Origin: Nocardioides luteus
GTDB taxonomy: Bacteria > Actinomycetota > Actinomycetes > Propionibacteriales > Nocardioidaceae
Direction of reading: 5' to 3'
Length of the DNA stretch: 41,410 bases
Assembly: GCF_000960475.2 (NCBI RefSeq)
Contig: NZ_JZDQ02000050.1
Location: forward strand, 1-41,410
Within the stretch, counting starts at the first letter, position 1, and each line of letters starts with the position of its first letter. A program made the position numbers and the translations under genes. The notes under the pieces were generated by a model that saw only the letters and a program-made list of their open reading frames with translations, was not told where the DNA came from and did no database searches. Of this stretch, positions 1 through 6,952 are shown in pieces.

Positions 1-2
1 CC

Positions 3-1208
3 GCCATCGAAACCGCCCTCCACGACCTCGTCGCGACCGACCCCGTCTACTGGCGCACCGAGCAGAAGAAGAACCTCCTCGAGCGGTTGGAGAAGCTCCA
101 AGCCCAACAGGCCGCCCTGAAACTGCGGATGCTCGCCTCGGGTGGCGACATCGCCGAGGAGACCGGCGACAAGGACGCCTCGGCGTGGATGCGTGCCGAG
201 CTACTGGTCGACAAAGGCGCGGCGAGGTCGCAGCTCAAGCTCGCCACCAGGGTCGCGAAGTACGGCCTTATCGCCGCTGGCCTGGCCGAGGGCGTGGTGT
301 CGGAGAACAAGGCGCGGGTGATCACCTCGGCGCTCGATGCGATCGAGAACGACCCGGTCGCTAGTGCCGAGGACCTGGTCTTGGCCGAGAAGCTGCTGGT
401 CGACTACGCCACCCGGCTCACCGCTCATGAACTCCGTGTGGTCGGGAAACGGATTTTGCGGGAGATCGACCCGGCCCGGTTCGAAGACGCCGAAGCCAAG
501 GCACTGCTGGCCGAGGAAGAACGCGCCCAACAAAGGACCGCGTTGCGGGTCTGGGACAACCACGACGGCACCATCGGATTCGACGGCGTGCTGCCGACCT
601 CGGTCGGGATGCGGTTCAAACGGCTCGTTGAGGCCTACGCCCAGCCCCGCAAACAACACCTCCTCGACAAGGGCGCCCCGCTGCCGCCGTGGGAACGACT
701 GATGGGACAAGGCTTCACGAGGTTGTTGGAGACCATCGACCCCGCCAGCCTGCCCCGCCACGGTGGCGACGCCACCACCATCAACGTCGTCATCAGCCTC
801 GACGAGCTCAGCAAAGACCTCGGCATCGCCACCCTCGGCTATGACGAGACCAACGGCACCACCATCAGCGCCGCCGAGGCGCGGCGGATGGCGTGCAACG
901 CCACCATCATCCCCTGGGTCCTCGGTGGTGACAGCGAGGTCCTCGACGCCGGCCGGGCCAGCAGGCTCTTCCAGCCGATCCAACGCAAGGCGCTCCGGTT
1001 GTGGCACAAGTGCTGCCAGGCCGAAGGATGCGACATGCCACCCGAATGGTGCGACGCCCATCATCTCGACCCCTGGGCAACCGGCGGCAAGACCGACCTG
1101 AAGGACGGCGCCCTCCTGTGCCCACATCATCACCGCCTGGCGCACAACCCCGCGTACACCCATGAGCGACTACCCGATGGCACCATCCGATTCACCCGCA
1201 GACCCTGA
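3..1208 (+). CDS. DUF222/HNH endonuclease (13E12 family), 5' end outside window
   Basis: The frame is open from base 3 with no stop, so the protein begins before the window; the TTG at 87 is only an internal codon. The visible part is a charged, helical DUF222-type region followed by a C-terminal HNH nuclease motif: a Cys pair (CCQAEGCDMP), then CDAHHLDPWATGG and CPHHHRLAH. That Cys/His arrangement is the HNH metal-binding and catalytic signature. DUF222-HNH genes are multicopy in actinobacteria and often variable; their biological role is not settled, and selfish or mobile behaviour has been suggested. Nothing nearby suggests restriction or toxin pairing. The family call is secure; the function is not. 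Confidence 0.85.
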   Translation, partial: AIETALHDLVATDPVYWRTEQKKNLLERLEKLQAQQAALKLRMLASGGDIAEETGDKDASAWMRAELLVDKGAARSQLKLATRVAKYGLIAAGLAEGVVSENKARVITSALDAIENDPVASAEDLVLAEKLLVDYATRLTAHELRVVGKRILREIDPARFEDAEAKALLAEEERAQQRTALRVWDNHDGTIGFDGVLPTSVGMRFKRLVEAYAQPRKQHLLDKGAPLPPWERLMGQGFTRLLETIDPASLPRHGGDATTINVVISLDELSKDLGIATLGYDETNGTTISAAEARRMACNATIIPWVLGGDSEVLDAGRASRLFQPIQRKALRLWHKCCQAEGCDMPPEWCDAHHLDPWATGGKTDLKDGALLCPHHHRLAHNPAYTHERLPDGTIRFTRRP

Positions 1209-1256
1209 GCCCGGCAGCACGACCGCTCCAGCACCCCAAGAACCGCACCCGCCGCC

Positions 1257-1470
1257 GAGTCGGCGTAAATGTCCCGCGTGTAAAGCTCGACTCGGCGCGA
1301 ATGTCCCGCTGACGCGTCTGACTTGGCGCGACCGTCCCGCACATCGGCTGGGAGCCCGATGCGGCAGTTCCGGCGACAGCTTCACCGCGGTCTTCCGAGC
1401 CGCTTCGGCGTCCCCGCGCGGGACAGACGCGCCGACTCGGCGGCGGAGCTTGGGACAGTTGCGCCGAGTC
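1257..1470. repeat. Five-copy intergenic repeat, three direct and two inverted
   Basis: Units on the plus strand lie at 1257-1277, 1289-1309 and 1320-1340 and approximate GACTCGGCGCGAATGTCCCG. Inverted units lie at 1418-1438 and 1451-1470. Direct copies start 32 and 31 bp apart and inverted copies about 33 bp apart, close to three helical turns. Opposite-facing units can pair into long hairpins. No open frame or cas gene accompanies them. Confidence 0.75.
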
Positions 1471-1494
1471 GGCAGCTTCAGGCTCGGGCCGTCA

Positions 1495-1511
1495 TTGTGA
1501 ATCGTTCACAA
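1495..1511. promoter_or_regulatory. TTGTGAA-TCG-TTCACAA palindrome
   Basis: This is a perfect 7-bp inverted repeat with a 3-nt centre, more than 300 bp before fprA. The spacing is one base shorter than a CRP site. It may be an operator; the regulator is unknown. Confidence 0.35.
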
Positions 1512-1705
1512 GGTCGCGTCCACTGACGTAGGCGCCATGAATCGTCTCGACCAGCTCGATGCATCGCCTTGACTCCGGACGATGCCGAGAACACCATCGG
1601 ATACAGGGTCCCGCGGCCATCGACCCCGCGAAACACCCCAGCTCGGCTCAGGCTCGACGACGCGCCGTACGTGTTGGAGATCACTCCCCGACATCCGCCC
1701 AAAAC

Positions 1706-1719
1706 GAGAACACGTTCTA
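1706..1719. promoter_or_regulatory. KstR-like palindrome upstream of fprA
   Basis: GAGAACACGTTCTA matches the AACNNGTT core and one flank of the published KstR box TNNAACNNGTTNNA (sterol catabolism, TetR family), missing the first T. It lies about 115 bp before the fprA start. No sterol genes are in the window, so the assignment is tentative. Confidence 0.3.
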
Positions 1720-1794
1720 GAGTTGAGCGTGAAACCCGCGTACACCCACGTAACCACCTGGTGGAACGGATTCGGAGGGTTACACGACCCCCTT

Positions 1795-1822
1795 TAGGCT
1801 TGCCTTAGTACTCCACGGAAGG
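1795..1822 (+). promoter_or_regulatory. fprA leader: -10-like TAGGCT, possible iron box, RBS
   Basis: TAGGCT at 1795-1800 fits a -10 element. TTAGGCTTGCCTTAG (1794-1808) has partial resemblance to the DtxR/IdeR iron box. GGAAGG at 1817-1822 is the ribosome site for the ATG at 1835, with a slightly long 12-nt gap. The iron-box reading is weak. Confidence 0.35.
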
Positions 1823-1834
1823 TTGAACTCCCTT

Positions 1835-3178
1835 ATGCGTGACATCCGCGTTGCGATCGTCGGTGCCGGCCCGGCCGGCATCTACGCTGCCGACATCCTC
1901 ACGAAGGAGCACCCTGGTGCGCGCGTCGACGTCATCGAGCGTCTGCCTGCTCCCTATGGCCTGGTTCGCTACGGCGTGGCTCCCGACCACCCGCGAATCA
2001 AGGAGATCATCAAGGCTCTGAAGCGCGTCCTGAACCAGGACAGCATCCGCTTCATCGGCAACGTCGACTTCGGCACCGACCTCAAGCTCGACGACCTGCA
2101 CCGGTTCTACGACGCCGTCATCTTCGCCACCGGCGCGATGGCCGACCGTGAGCTCGACATCCCGGGGATCGACCTGCCGCAGTCCTACGGCGCCGCCGAC
2201 TTCGTCAGCTGGTACGCCGGGCACCCCGACGTCTCCCGCGACTGGCCTCTCGAGGCCGAGGAGGTCGCCGTGCTCGGCGCCGGTAACGTCGCGCTCGACG
2301 TCGCCCGCATGCTGGCCAAGCCTGCCGACGAGCAGCTGGTCACCGAGGTCTCCGACAACGTCTACCAGGGCCTGAAGAAGAACCCGGCCAAGACGATCCA
2401 CGTCTTCGCCCGCCGCGGCCCGGCCCACATCAAGTTCAGCCCGATGGAGCTGCGCGAGCTCTCCCACTCCCCGTCGGTCCAGGTCGTCGTCGAGGAGGAG
2501 GGCTTCGAGATCGATGAGGCCGGCGAGAAGGCGATCCAGAGCCACAAGGCGACCAAGCTCGTGGCCGACATCCTCCTGAAGTACATGGAGGCGCCCGCCA
2601 GCGACAAGCCCCACAAGATCGTCATCCACATGATGCAGAACCCCGTCGAGATCCTCGGCGAGGACGGTCAGGTGGTCGCGCTGCGCAGCGAGAAGACCGA
2701 GTACAACGGCGACGGCACGGTGTCCGGCACCGGCGAGTTCACCGACACCCCGGTCCAGGCCGTCTACCGCGCCGTCGGCTACCTCTCCGAGGCGCTGCCC
2801 GACGTGCCCTTCGACAGCGAGAACGGCGTCATCCCCAACGACGGCGGCCGGGTCCTCGGCCTCAACGGCGAGCACATCGACGGGACGTACGTCACTGGGT
2901 GGATCAAGCGCGGACCGGTCGGCCTCATCGGCCACACCAAGTCCGACGCCAAGGAGACCATCGACAACCTCCTTCACGACCTCGACAAGCTCAAGCCGGC
3001 CGAGCACGCCTCCCCGGCGGCGGTCCTCGAGCACCTGTCCGGCAAGGGCGTCGAGTTCACCACCATCGAGGGTTGGGAGAAGCTCGACAACCACGAGCGC
3101 GCCCTCGGCGAGGCCCAGGGCCGCGAGCGGATCAAGGTCGTCCCCCGCGACGAGATGATCCAGATCTCCAACAGCTGA
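1835..3178 (+). CDS. fprA: FprA-type NADPH-ferredoxin reductase
   Basis: A 447-residue flavoprotein, the usual length for mycobacterial FprA, which passes electrons from NADPH through FAD to ferredoxins serving P450s and other cytoplasmic oxygenases. The N-terminal FAD-binding loop is VAIVGAGPAG; the NADP-binding loop is AVLGAGNVALDVAR near residue 145; ARRGPAHIKFSP and the C-terminal TGWIKRGPVGLIGHTKSDA are characteristic of this adrenodoxin-reductase-like family. I chose the ATG at 1835 rather than the TTG at 1823 because the GGAAGG ribosome site abuts the TTG. The gene stands alone, between a repeat-rich leader and a hairpin terminator. A fused ferredoxin domain, seen in some relatives, is absent. 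Confidence 0.93.
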   Translation: MRDIRVAIVGAGPAGIYAADILTKEHPGARVDVIERLPAPYGLVRYGVAPDHPRIKEIIKALKRVLNQDSIRFIGNVDFGTDLKLDDLHRFYDAVIFATGAMADRELDIPGIDLPQSYGAADFVSWYAGHPDVSRDWPLEAEEVAVLGAGNVALDVARMLAKPADEQLVTEVSDNVYQGLKKNPAKTIHVFARRGPAHIKFSPMELRELSHSPSVQVVVEEEGFEIDEAGEKAIQSHKATKLVADILLKYMEAPASDKPHKIVIHMMQNPVEILGEDGQVVALRSEKTEYNGDGTVSGTGEFTDTPVQAVYRAVGYLSEALPDVPFDSENGVIPNDGGRVLGLNGEHIDGTYVTGWIKRGPVGLIGHTKSDAKETIDNLLHDLDKLKPAEHASPAAVLEHLSGKGVEFTTIEGWEKLDNHERALGEAQGRERIKVVPRDEMIQISNS

Positions 3179-3190
3179 GACGACGTACGC

Positions 3191-3226
3191 AGCGGGCCGG
3201 TCATCCACACGGATGGCCGGCCCGCT
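3191..3226 (+). terminator. Hairpin terminator after fprA
   Basis: AGCGGGCCGGTCATCC pairs with GGATGGCCGGCCCGCT across a 4-nt loop (16-bp stem with one G-U). There is no long U-tract, as is common in actinobacteria. Confidence 0.75.
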
Positions 3227-3277
3227 CCGCATTTCCTACCGACACTCGCACGCCCGCACCCTGAGCGAGAATCAGAT

Positions 3278-3325
3278 CGTCAACCAAGGGTTGACGCATC
3301 ACGAGCGTCAACCTAGAGTTGACGC
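3278..3325 (+). promoter_or_regulatory. Leaderless promoter built from two related palindromes
   Basis: A textbook -35 TTGACG (3291-3296) and a -10 TAGAGT (3314-3319) are 17 bp apart, and the ATG at 3326 follows 6 nt after the -10, so the mRNA probably starts at the start codon. Both boxes sit inside palindromes with the same half-site: CGTCAACC-aag-GGTTGACG (3278-3296) and GCGTCAAC-ctaga-GTTGACGC (3305-3325). A repressor bound to either would block polymerase. Its identity is unknown. Confidence 0.65.
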
Positions 3326-4132
3326 ATGGTCACTTCTGGATCCGATGCCGCACACCGACAGCGACAGATGGCCGAGTCGTTCGGCGCCGACGCCGACCGC
3401 TACGACCGAGCACGGATGCCCTATCCCGACGAACTGATCGCTCGCATCCTGGAGCTCTCCCCGGGCCCCGAGGTGCTGGATGTCGGGTGCGGCACCGGGA
3501 TCGAGGCCAGGCAGCTTCAGGCGGTCGGAGCGAGCGTGCTCGGCGTCGAGCCGGACCCGCGGATGGCGGCGTACGCACGTTCGCGCGGGCTCGCCGTGGA
3601 GGAGTCGCGGTTCGAGGACTGGGACGCCGCGGGGCGTACCTTCGACACCGTCGTCGCGGCGCAGGCCTGGCACTGGGTCGACCCTGTTGCCGGCGCAGCG
3701 AAGGTGCGGGACGTGCTGCGTCCTGGCGGGCTGTTCGCTGCGTTCTGGAACGTCTACGAGCCGCCCGCACCGGTCGGCGACGCGCTTCTCGAGGGCCTGA
3801 GGAAGGTCGTGCCCGACCTTCCTCTCGGCCTGGGCGCGATGAAGCAGGCGGACAAGACGTACGAAGAGGGCGCCCGGCAGGTCGGCGAGCGCTTCGTCGA
3901 CCTCGGCGGGTTCGCCGAGCCGGAGCCGTGGCGGTTCTCGTGGTCGCGTGACGTCACGCGCGAGGAGTGGCTCGACTTCGTACCCACGCAGGGCTTCCTC
4001 ACCCGGCTCTCCGCCGAGCAGTGTGCGCCGGTGCTGGAGATGGTCGGTGCGGCCATCGACGGCCTCGGCGGGACGTTCACGCTGAACACCGTCACGGTGG
4101 GCGTCGCGGTCCCGTTCCGGCACGTGCCATGA
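3326..4132 (+). CDS. Class I SAM-dependent methyltransferase
   Basis: A 268-residue protein with the Methyltransf_11-type core. Motif I, EVLDVGCGTG at residues 49-58, binds S-adenosylmethionine; an acidic residue follows in VLGVEPD; FDTVVAAQAWHWVDP is the motif IV region; VLRPGGLFAAFWN is the motif V/VI strand. The N-terminal FGADADRYDRARMPYP is typical of small-molecule methyltransferases of the UbiE/SmtA sort. No membrane segment or signal is seen, so it is cytoplasmic. The substrate cannot be read from the sequence. The start codon touches the promoter palindrome, so translation is probably leaderless. clpC2 follows after 31 bp on the same strand with its own ribosome site and may be co-transcribed. 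Confidence 0.85.
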   Translation: MVTSGSDAAHRQRQMAESFGADADRYDRARMPYPDELIARILELSPGPEVLDVGCGTGIEARQLQAVGASVLGVEPDPRMAAYARSRGLAVEESRFEDWDAAGRTFDTVVAAQAWHWVDPVAGAAKVRDVLRPGGLFAAFWNVYEPPAPVGDALLEGLRKVVPDLPLGLGAMKQADKTYEEGARQVGERFVDLGGFAEPEPWRFSWSRDVTREEWLDFVPTQGFLTRLSAEQCAPVLEMVGAAIDGLGGTFTLNTVTVGVAVPFRHVP

Positions 4133-4163
4133 CCCGTCATTTCGATCGACCTAGGAGAAACGC

Positions 4164-4913
4164 ATGACCAGCACGCCAGACCCTGCCCTCAAGGCCGTAC
4201 GCCTCGACACCCTGATCGACTCGATCAAGAAGGCTCGGACCGAGCCCCTGGACCAGCTCGCCGACGCGATGGTGGTCAGCGAGCACCTGGGCGAGGTGGC
4301 CGATCACCTGATCGGGCACTTCGTCGACCAGGCCCGCCGCTCCGGCGCCTCCTGGACCGAGATCGGGACCCGGATGGGGGTGACGAAGCAGGCGGCGCAG
4401 AAGAAGTACGTCCCCAAGGCCGGCGACCAGTCGCTCGACCCGAACGCCGGGTTCGCGAAGTTCACCCCGCGCGCCCGCACGGTGGTGGTCCAGGCCCAGG
4501 CCGAGGCGCGGAAGGCGGCGAACGCCGAGACCGGCGTACCTCACCTCGTGCTCGGTCTCCTCGCCGAACCGGAGGGGGTCGCGGGCCATGCGATCAGGGC
4601 TCAGGGTGTGACCCTCGAGGCGGTCCGCGAGGTGGCGACCGCCGCCACTCCGGAGCCCTACGGCGAGGTCGGCGAGATGATCCCGTTCACGGCCGATGCC
4701 CGCAAGGTGCTCGAGCTGACCTTCCGCGAAGCGCTCCGGCTGGAGCACACCTACGTCGGCACCGAGCACATCCTGCTCGCCCTCCTCGAGCACGAGGACG
4801 GTGCCGGGATCCTCCACGACGCCGGCGTCGACAAGGAGCCGACCGAGCGGAGCATCATCTCGATCCTCGACTCCCTCAACGTCGACTTCGCCGACCCCGA
4901 CGCCACGGAGTAG
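4164..4913 (+). CDS. clpC2: ClpC2-like Clp N-domain protein with N-terminal helix-turn-helix
   Basis: 249 residues, close to the length of mycobacterial ClpC2, which it resembles over its whole length from memory of that family. The first ~90 residues end in a helix-turn-helix stretch, SWTEIGTRMGVTKQAAQKK. Two Clp N-type repeats follow, FTPRARTVVVQAQAEA (from about residue 94) and FTADARKVLELTFREA (from about residue 174), each ending with a leucine-rich hairpin (HLVLGLLAEPEG; HILLALLEHEDG). There are no AAA+ ATPase motifs, so it cannot unfold protein itself. Mycobacterial ClpC2 has been reported to bind Clp-N ligands and act in protection or gene control; the DNA-binding part here agrees. 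AGGAGA lies 8 nt before the ATG. Confidence 0.85.
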   Translation: MTSTPDPALKAVRLDTLIDSIKKARTEPLDQLADAMVVSEHLGEVADHLIGHFVDQARRSGASWTEIGTRMGVTKQAAQKKYVPKAGDQSLDPNAGFAKFTPRARTVVVQAQAEARKAANAETGVPHLVLGLLAEPEGVAGHAIRAQGVTLEAVREVATAATPEPYGEVGEMIPFTADARKVLELTFREALRLEHTYVGTEHILLALLEHEDGAGILHDAGVDKEPTERSIISILDSLNVDFADPDATE

Positions 4914-4935
4914 CCGTCAGGACGGCTGTCCGAGG

Positions 4936-4985
4936 GTCCCTGGCGTGCTGGGGCAACACCCCTGTGTCCCGAGCACGCCAGGGAC
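4936..4985. terminator. Bidirectional terminator between clpC2 and the dioxygenase
   Basis: Perfect 14-bp arms, GTCCCTGGCGTGCT (4936-4949) and AGCACGCCAGGGAC (4972-4985), enclose a loop with its own small hairpin (GGGG-CAACA-CCCC). It lies between two converging genes and overlaps nothing essential. Confidence 0.8.
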
Positions 4986-4988
4986 GTT

Positions 4989-5873
4989 TCAGGCCCCTGC
5001 GGGGGCGAGCACGATGTCGAAGCGGACCTTCGACCAGGTGCCGTCGACGGCCCTGCCGTCCGGGGTGGGGGTGCCGGCGGCCTGCCGCTCGAACTTCTTG
5101 ATCAGCGACTCCTTGACCCCGAAGACGGTGTCCTTCCAGCCGATCGGGTCGCCCTCCGGGAAGATGTGGGTGACCAGCGTCCTGCAGCCCTCGTGGGTGA
5201 CCATGAAGTGCAGGTGCGAGGCCCGCAGCGGAGAGCGACCGACCGCGGCCAGCATCTTGCCGACGGGGCCGTCGTCGGGGATCGGGTACGGCGTGGGCGT
5301 CAGCCCCCAGAACCGGTAGCCGCCCTCTTCGTCGGTGAACAGGTGCGCCCGTGCGGCCCGCGCGCCCGCGTCGCGCTGGACGTCGTAGAGCCCGTCCTCG
5401 TCGGCCTCCCAGACCTCGATCCTGGCTCCGACCAGCGGCTTCCCGTCGGTGTCGGTGACCGTCCCCGAGACCCAGCACGGCTCACCGGGCGCTCCGAAGG
5501 CCATGTCCCCGCCCAACTCGATCGCCGGGGAGTCCTCCACGAAGAACGGCCCGAAGACGGTGGCCTCGGTCGCGTCGGCGTACGCCTCGTTGTTGATGTT
5601 GATCGTCTGCATCGAGGCGCCGAGGGTGTCGGAGAGGAGGATGAACTCCTGGCGTACGTCGTCGGTGATGTGGCCGGCCTTGGTCAGGAAGTCGATGGCC
5701 GCGGCCCACTCCTCCTCGGTGAGACGTACGTCGCGGATGAAGGCGTGCAGGTGACGCGTCAGCGAGACCATGACCTCCTTCAGACGCGGGTCCTCGCAGG
5801 CGTCGAAGGACGCGACCACGGTGTCGACCAGGGTCTGCTCGACCGCCTCCTGCTCCGGCGATACGTCGCTCAT
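4989..5873 (-). CDS. Hydroxyquinol 1,2-dioxygenase (intradiol, Fe3+)
   Basis: A 294-residue intradiol dioxygenase that opens hydroxyquinol (1,2,4-trihydroxybenzene) between its adjacent hydroxyls to give maleylacetate. An N-terminal helical dimerisation domain (about 1-100) precedes the beta-sandwich. The expected non-haem iron ligands are present: Tyr163 (GLYDVQ), Tyr196 (PTPYPIPDDG), His220 and His222 (RASHLHFMV), one less than the numbering I recall for the Nocardioides simplex 3E enzyme. The hydroxyquinol rather than catechol assignment rests on this and on the maleylacetate reductase next door. The ATG at 5873 overlaps that gene's stop (ATGA), so it is the last gene of a translationally coupled operon. 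The longer upstream open frame is antisense noise. Confidence 0.93.
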   Translation of the reverse strand: MSDVSPEQEAVEQTLVDTVVASFDACEDPRLKEVMVSLTRHLHAFIRDVRLTEEEWAAAIDFLTKAGHITDDVRQEFILLSDTLGASMQTININNEAYADATEATVFGPFFVEDSPAIELGGDMAFGAPGEPCWVSGTVTDTDGKPLVGARIEVWEADEDGLYDVQRDAGARAARAHLFTDEEGGYRFWGLTPTPYPIPDDGPVGKMLAAVGRSPLRASHLHFMVTHEGCRTLVTHIFPEGDPIGWKDTVFGVKESLIKKFERQAAGTPTPDGRAVDGTWSKVRFDIVLAPAGA

Positions 5874-6925
5874 CAGCTCTCCTCTCCCGCCCACGCCGCG
5901 GTCAGCAGCGCGGTCAGGTTCTCCTCGGTGACCGGGGTCGGGTTGTTGTCGGGGATCGCGGCCAGGATCGGCGCGACCGCCTTGGCGATGCCGTCCTCGG
6001 GCATGCCGTAGTCCGCGAGCGCCTTCGGCGCCGACAGTGTCCTGCGCAGCCCCGCCAGCCCCTCCACGGCGCTCGGCGCCCCGAAGGCCGCTGCCATCCG
6101 CGCCTCCGCCTCGGGGGCGTTCGGGGCGTTGAAGGCGAGCACGTGCGGGAGGACGACCGCGTGGGTCTGGGCGTGCGGCAGGTTGAACATGCCGCCGAGC
6201 ACGTGGCAGATCTTGTGGTGCATCCCGGACCCGGCCGACGTGAACGAGACCGCCGCGAGGTAGGCGCCGTAGAGGGTCTCCTCGATCCCCTCGATGCTGG
6301 CGGAATCGCGCGCGACCTTCGGCAGCCCACCGGCGAGCCCGCGGATCCCCTCGGCCGCGTTGACCTGGTCGATCGGATCCACCCGCGGGCCCCACATCGC
6401 GTCGACGCAGTGCGCGAGCGCGTTGAGCCCGCTGGCGACGGTCATCTCGCCGGGCAGGGTGGTCAGCAGCGTGGCGTCGTAGACCACCGAACGCGGCAGG
6501 ACCCGCGCGTCGATCCCGGTCGTCTTGGTCTCGCCCGAGGTCAGACCCCAGACGTTGGTCGCTTCCGACCCGGCGTACGTCGTCGGGACCGCCACGATCG
6601 GCAGCCCCGTGGTGAGCGCGACCGCCTTGGCGAGCCCGGTGGTCGAGCCACCGCCGACGCACACGAGCGCGTCGACGTCGGCCTCGGCCGCCCGCTCACG
6701 AGCCCGCTCGGCGACCTCGACCGGCACGTGCATCACGACCTCGTCGTGACGCAGCGCGACCGGTACGTCGGCGGTCACCCGGGCGGCGAGCTCGGCCTCG
6801 CGCTCGCCGGCGATGACCATCACCCGGGTTGCCCCGAGCGTCTCGATCTCCGCTGACACCGCAGCGGGCGCCTCGCCGGTGGCGAAGCGGACCCGCTGCG
6901 GGAGCGATTCATGCGTGAACTTCAT
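5873..6925 (-). CDS. Maleylacetate reductase
   Basis: 350 residues, standard for maleylacetate reductases of the iron-type alcohol dehydrogenase superfamily. It reduces maleylacetate to 3-oxoadipate with NAD(P)H, the step after ring opening by the downstream dioxygenase. The nucleotide-binding glycine stretch is CVGGGSTTGLAKA near residue 90, with VPTTYAGSEAT and SGLNALAHCVDA typical of the family; HHKICHVLGGMFNLPHAQTHA is the metal-site-region equivalent. Its stop overlaps the start of the dioxygenase gene and it begins 27 bp after the flavin hydroxylase, so three enzymes are transcribed as one unit in pathway order. Confidence 0.92.
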   Translation of the reverse strand: MKFTHESLPQRVRFATGEAPAAVSAEIETLGATRVMVIAGEREAELAARVTADVPVALRHDEVVMHVPVEVAERARERAAEADVDALVCVGGGSTTGLAKAVALTTGLPIVAVPTTYAGSEATNVWGLTSGETKTTGIDARVLPRSVVYDATLLTTLPGEMTVASGLNALAHCVDAMWGPRVDPIDQVNAAEGIRGLAGGLPKVARDSASIEGIEETLYGAYLAAVSFTSAGSGMHHKICHVLGGMFNLPHAQTHAVVLPHVLAFNAPNAPEAEARMAAAFGAPSAVEGLAGLRRTLSAPKALADYGMPEDGIAKAVAPILAAIPDNNPTPVTEENLTALLTAAWAGEES

Positions 6926-6952
6926 GAGATTCCCCCCGCTCAGCCGGAACGA

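Larger units (their letters stand above)
1209..1834. other. Long intergenic region between the HNH gene and fprA
   Basis: No convincing gene lies in these roughly 620 bases; short frames here lack ribosome sites and recognisable proteins. The left half holds five copies of a 20-21 bp repeat (1257-1470). The right half is the fprA leader, with a 7-bp-arm palindrome at 1495-1511, an AGAAC-AC-GTTCT palindrome at 1706-1719, and a TAGGCT -10-like box at 1795-1800. Confidence 0.7.

Noticed and set aside
87..1208. Start of the HNH gene at the TTG at 87
   Set aside because: The frame is open to the window edge and its protein continues upstream in the same style, so the real start lies outside.
1257..1470. 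CRISPR-like array
   Set aside because: Units are in mixed orientation, diverge from each other, are separated by 10-12 bp rather than spacer-length gaps, and no cas gene is present.
1495..1511. CRP/FNR site
   Set aside because: The centre is one base too short for the TGTGA-N6-TCACA spacing, so I kept it only as an unassigned palindrome.
1735..1749. Remnant of a second HNH gene end
   Set aside because: CCCGCGTACACCCA matches bases near 1150 in the HNH gene, but the similarity stops after 14 bases; chance or a tiny fragment.
1793..1810. Firm IdeR box before fprA
   Set aside because: Only the left half and part of the right match; kept as a weak possibility within the leader entry.
5874..6662. 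Long upstream extension of the dioxygenase frame
   Set aside because: It lies over maleylacetate reductase in another frame; the ATGA overlap and family length fix the start at 5873.
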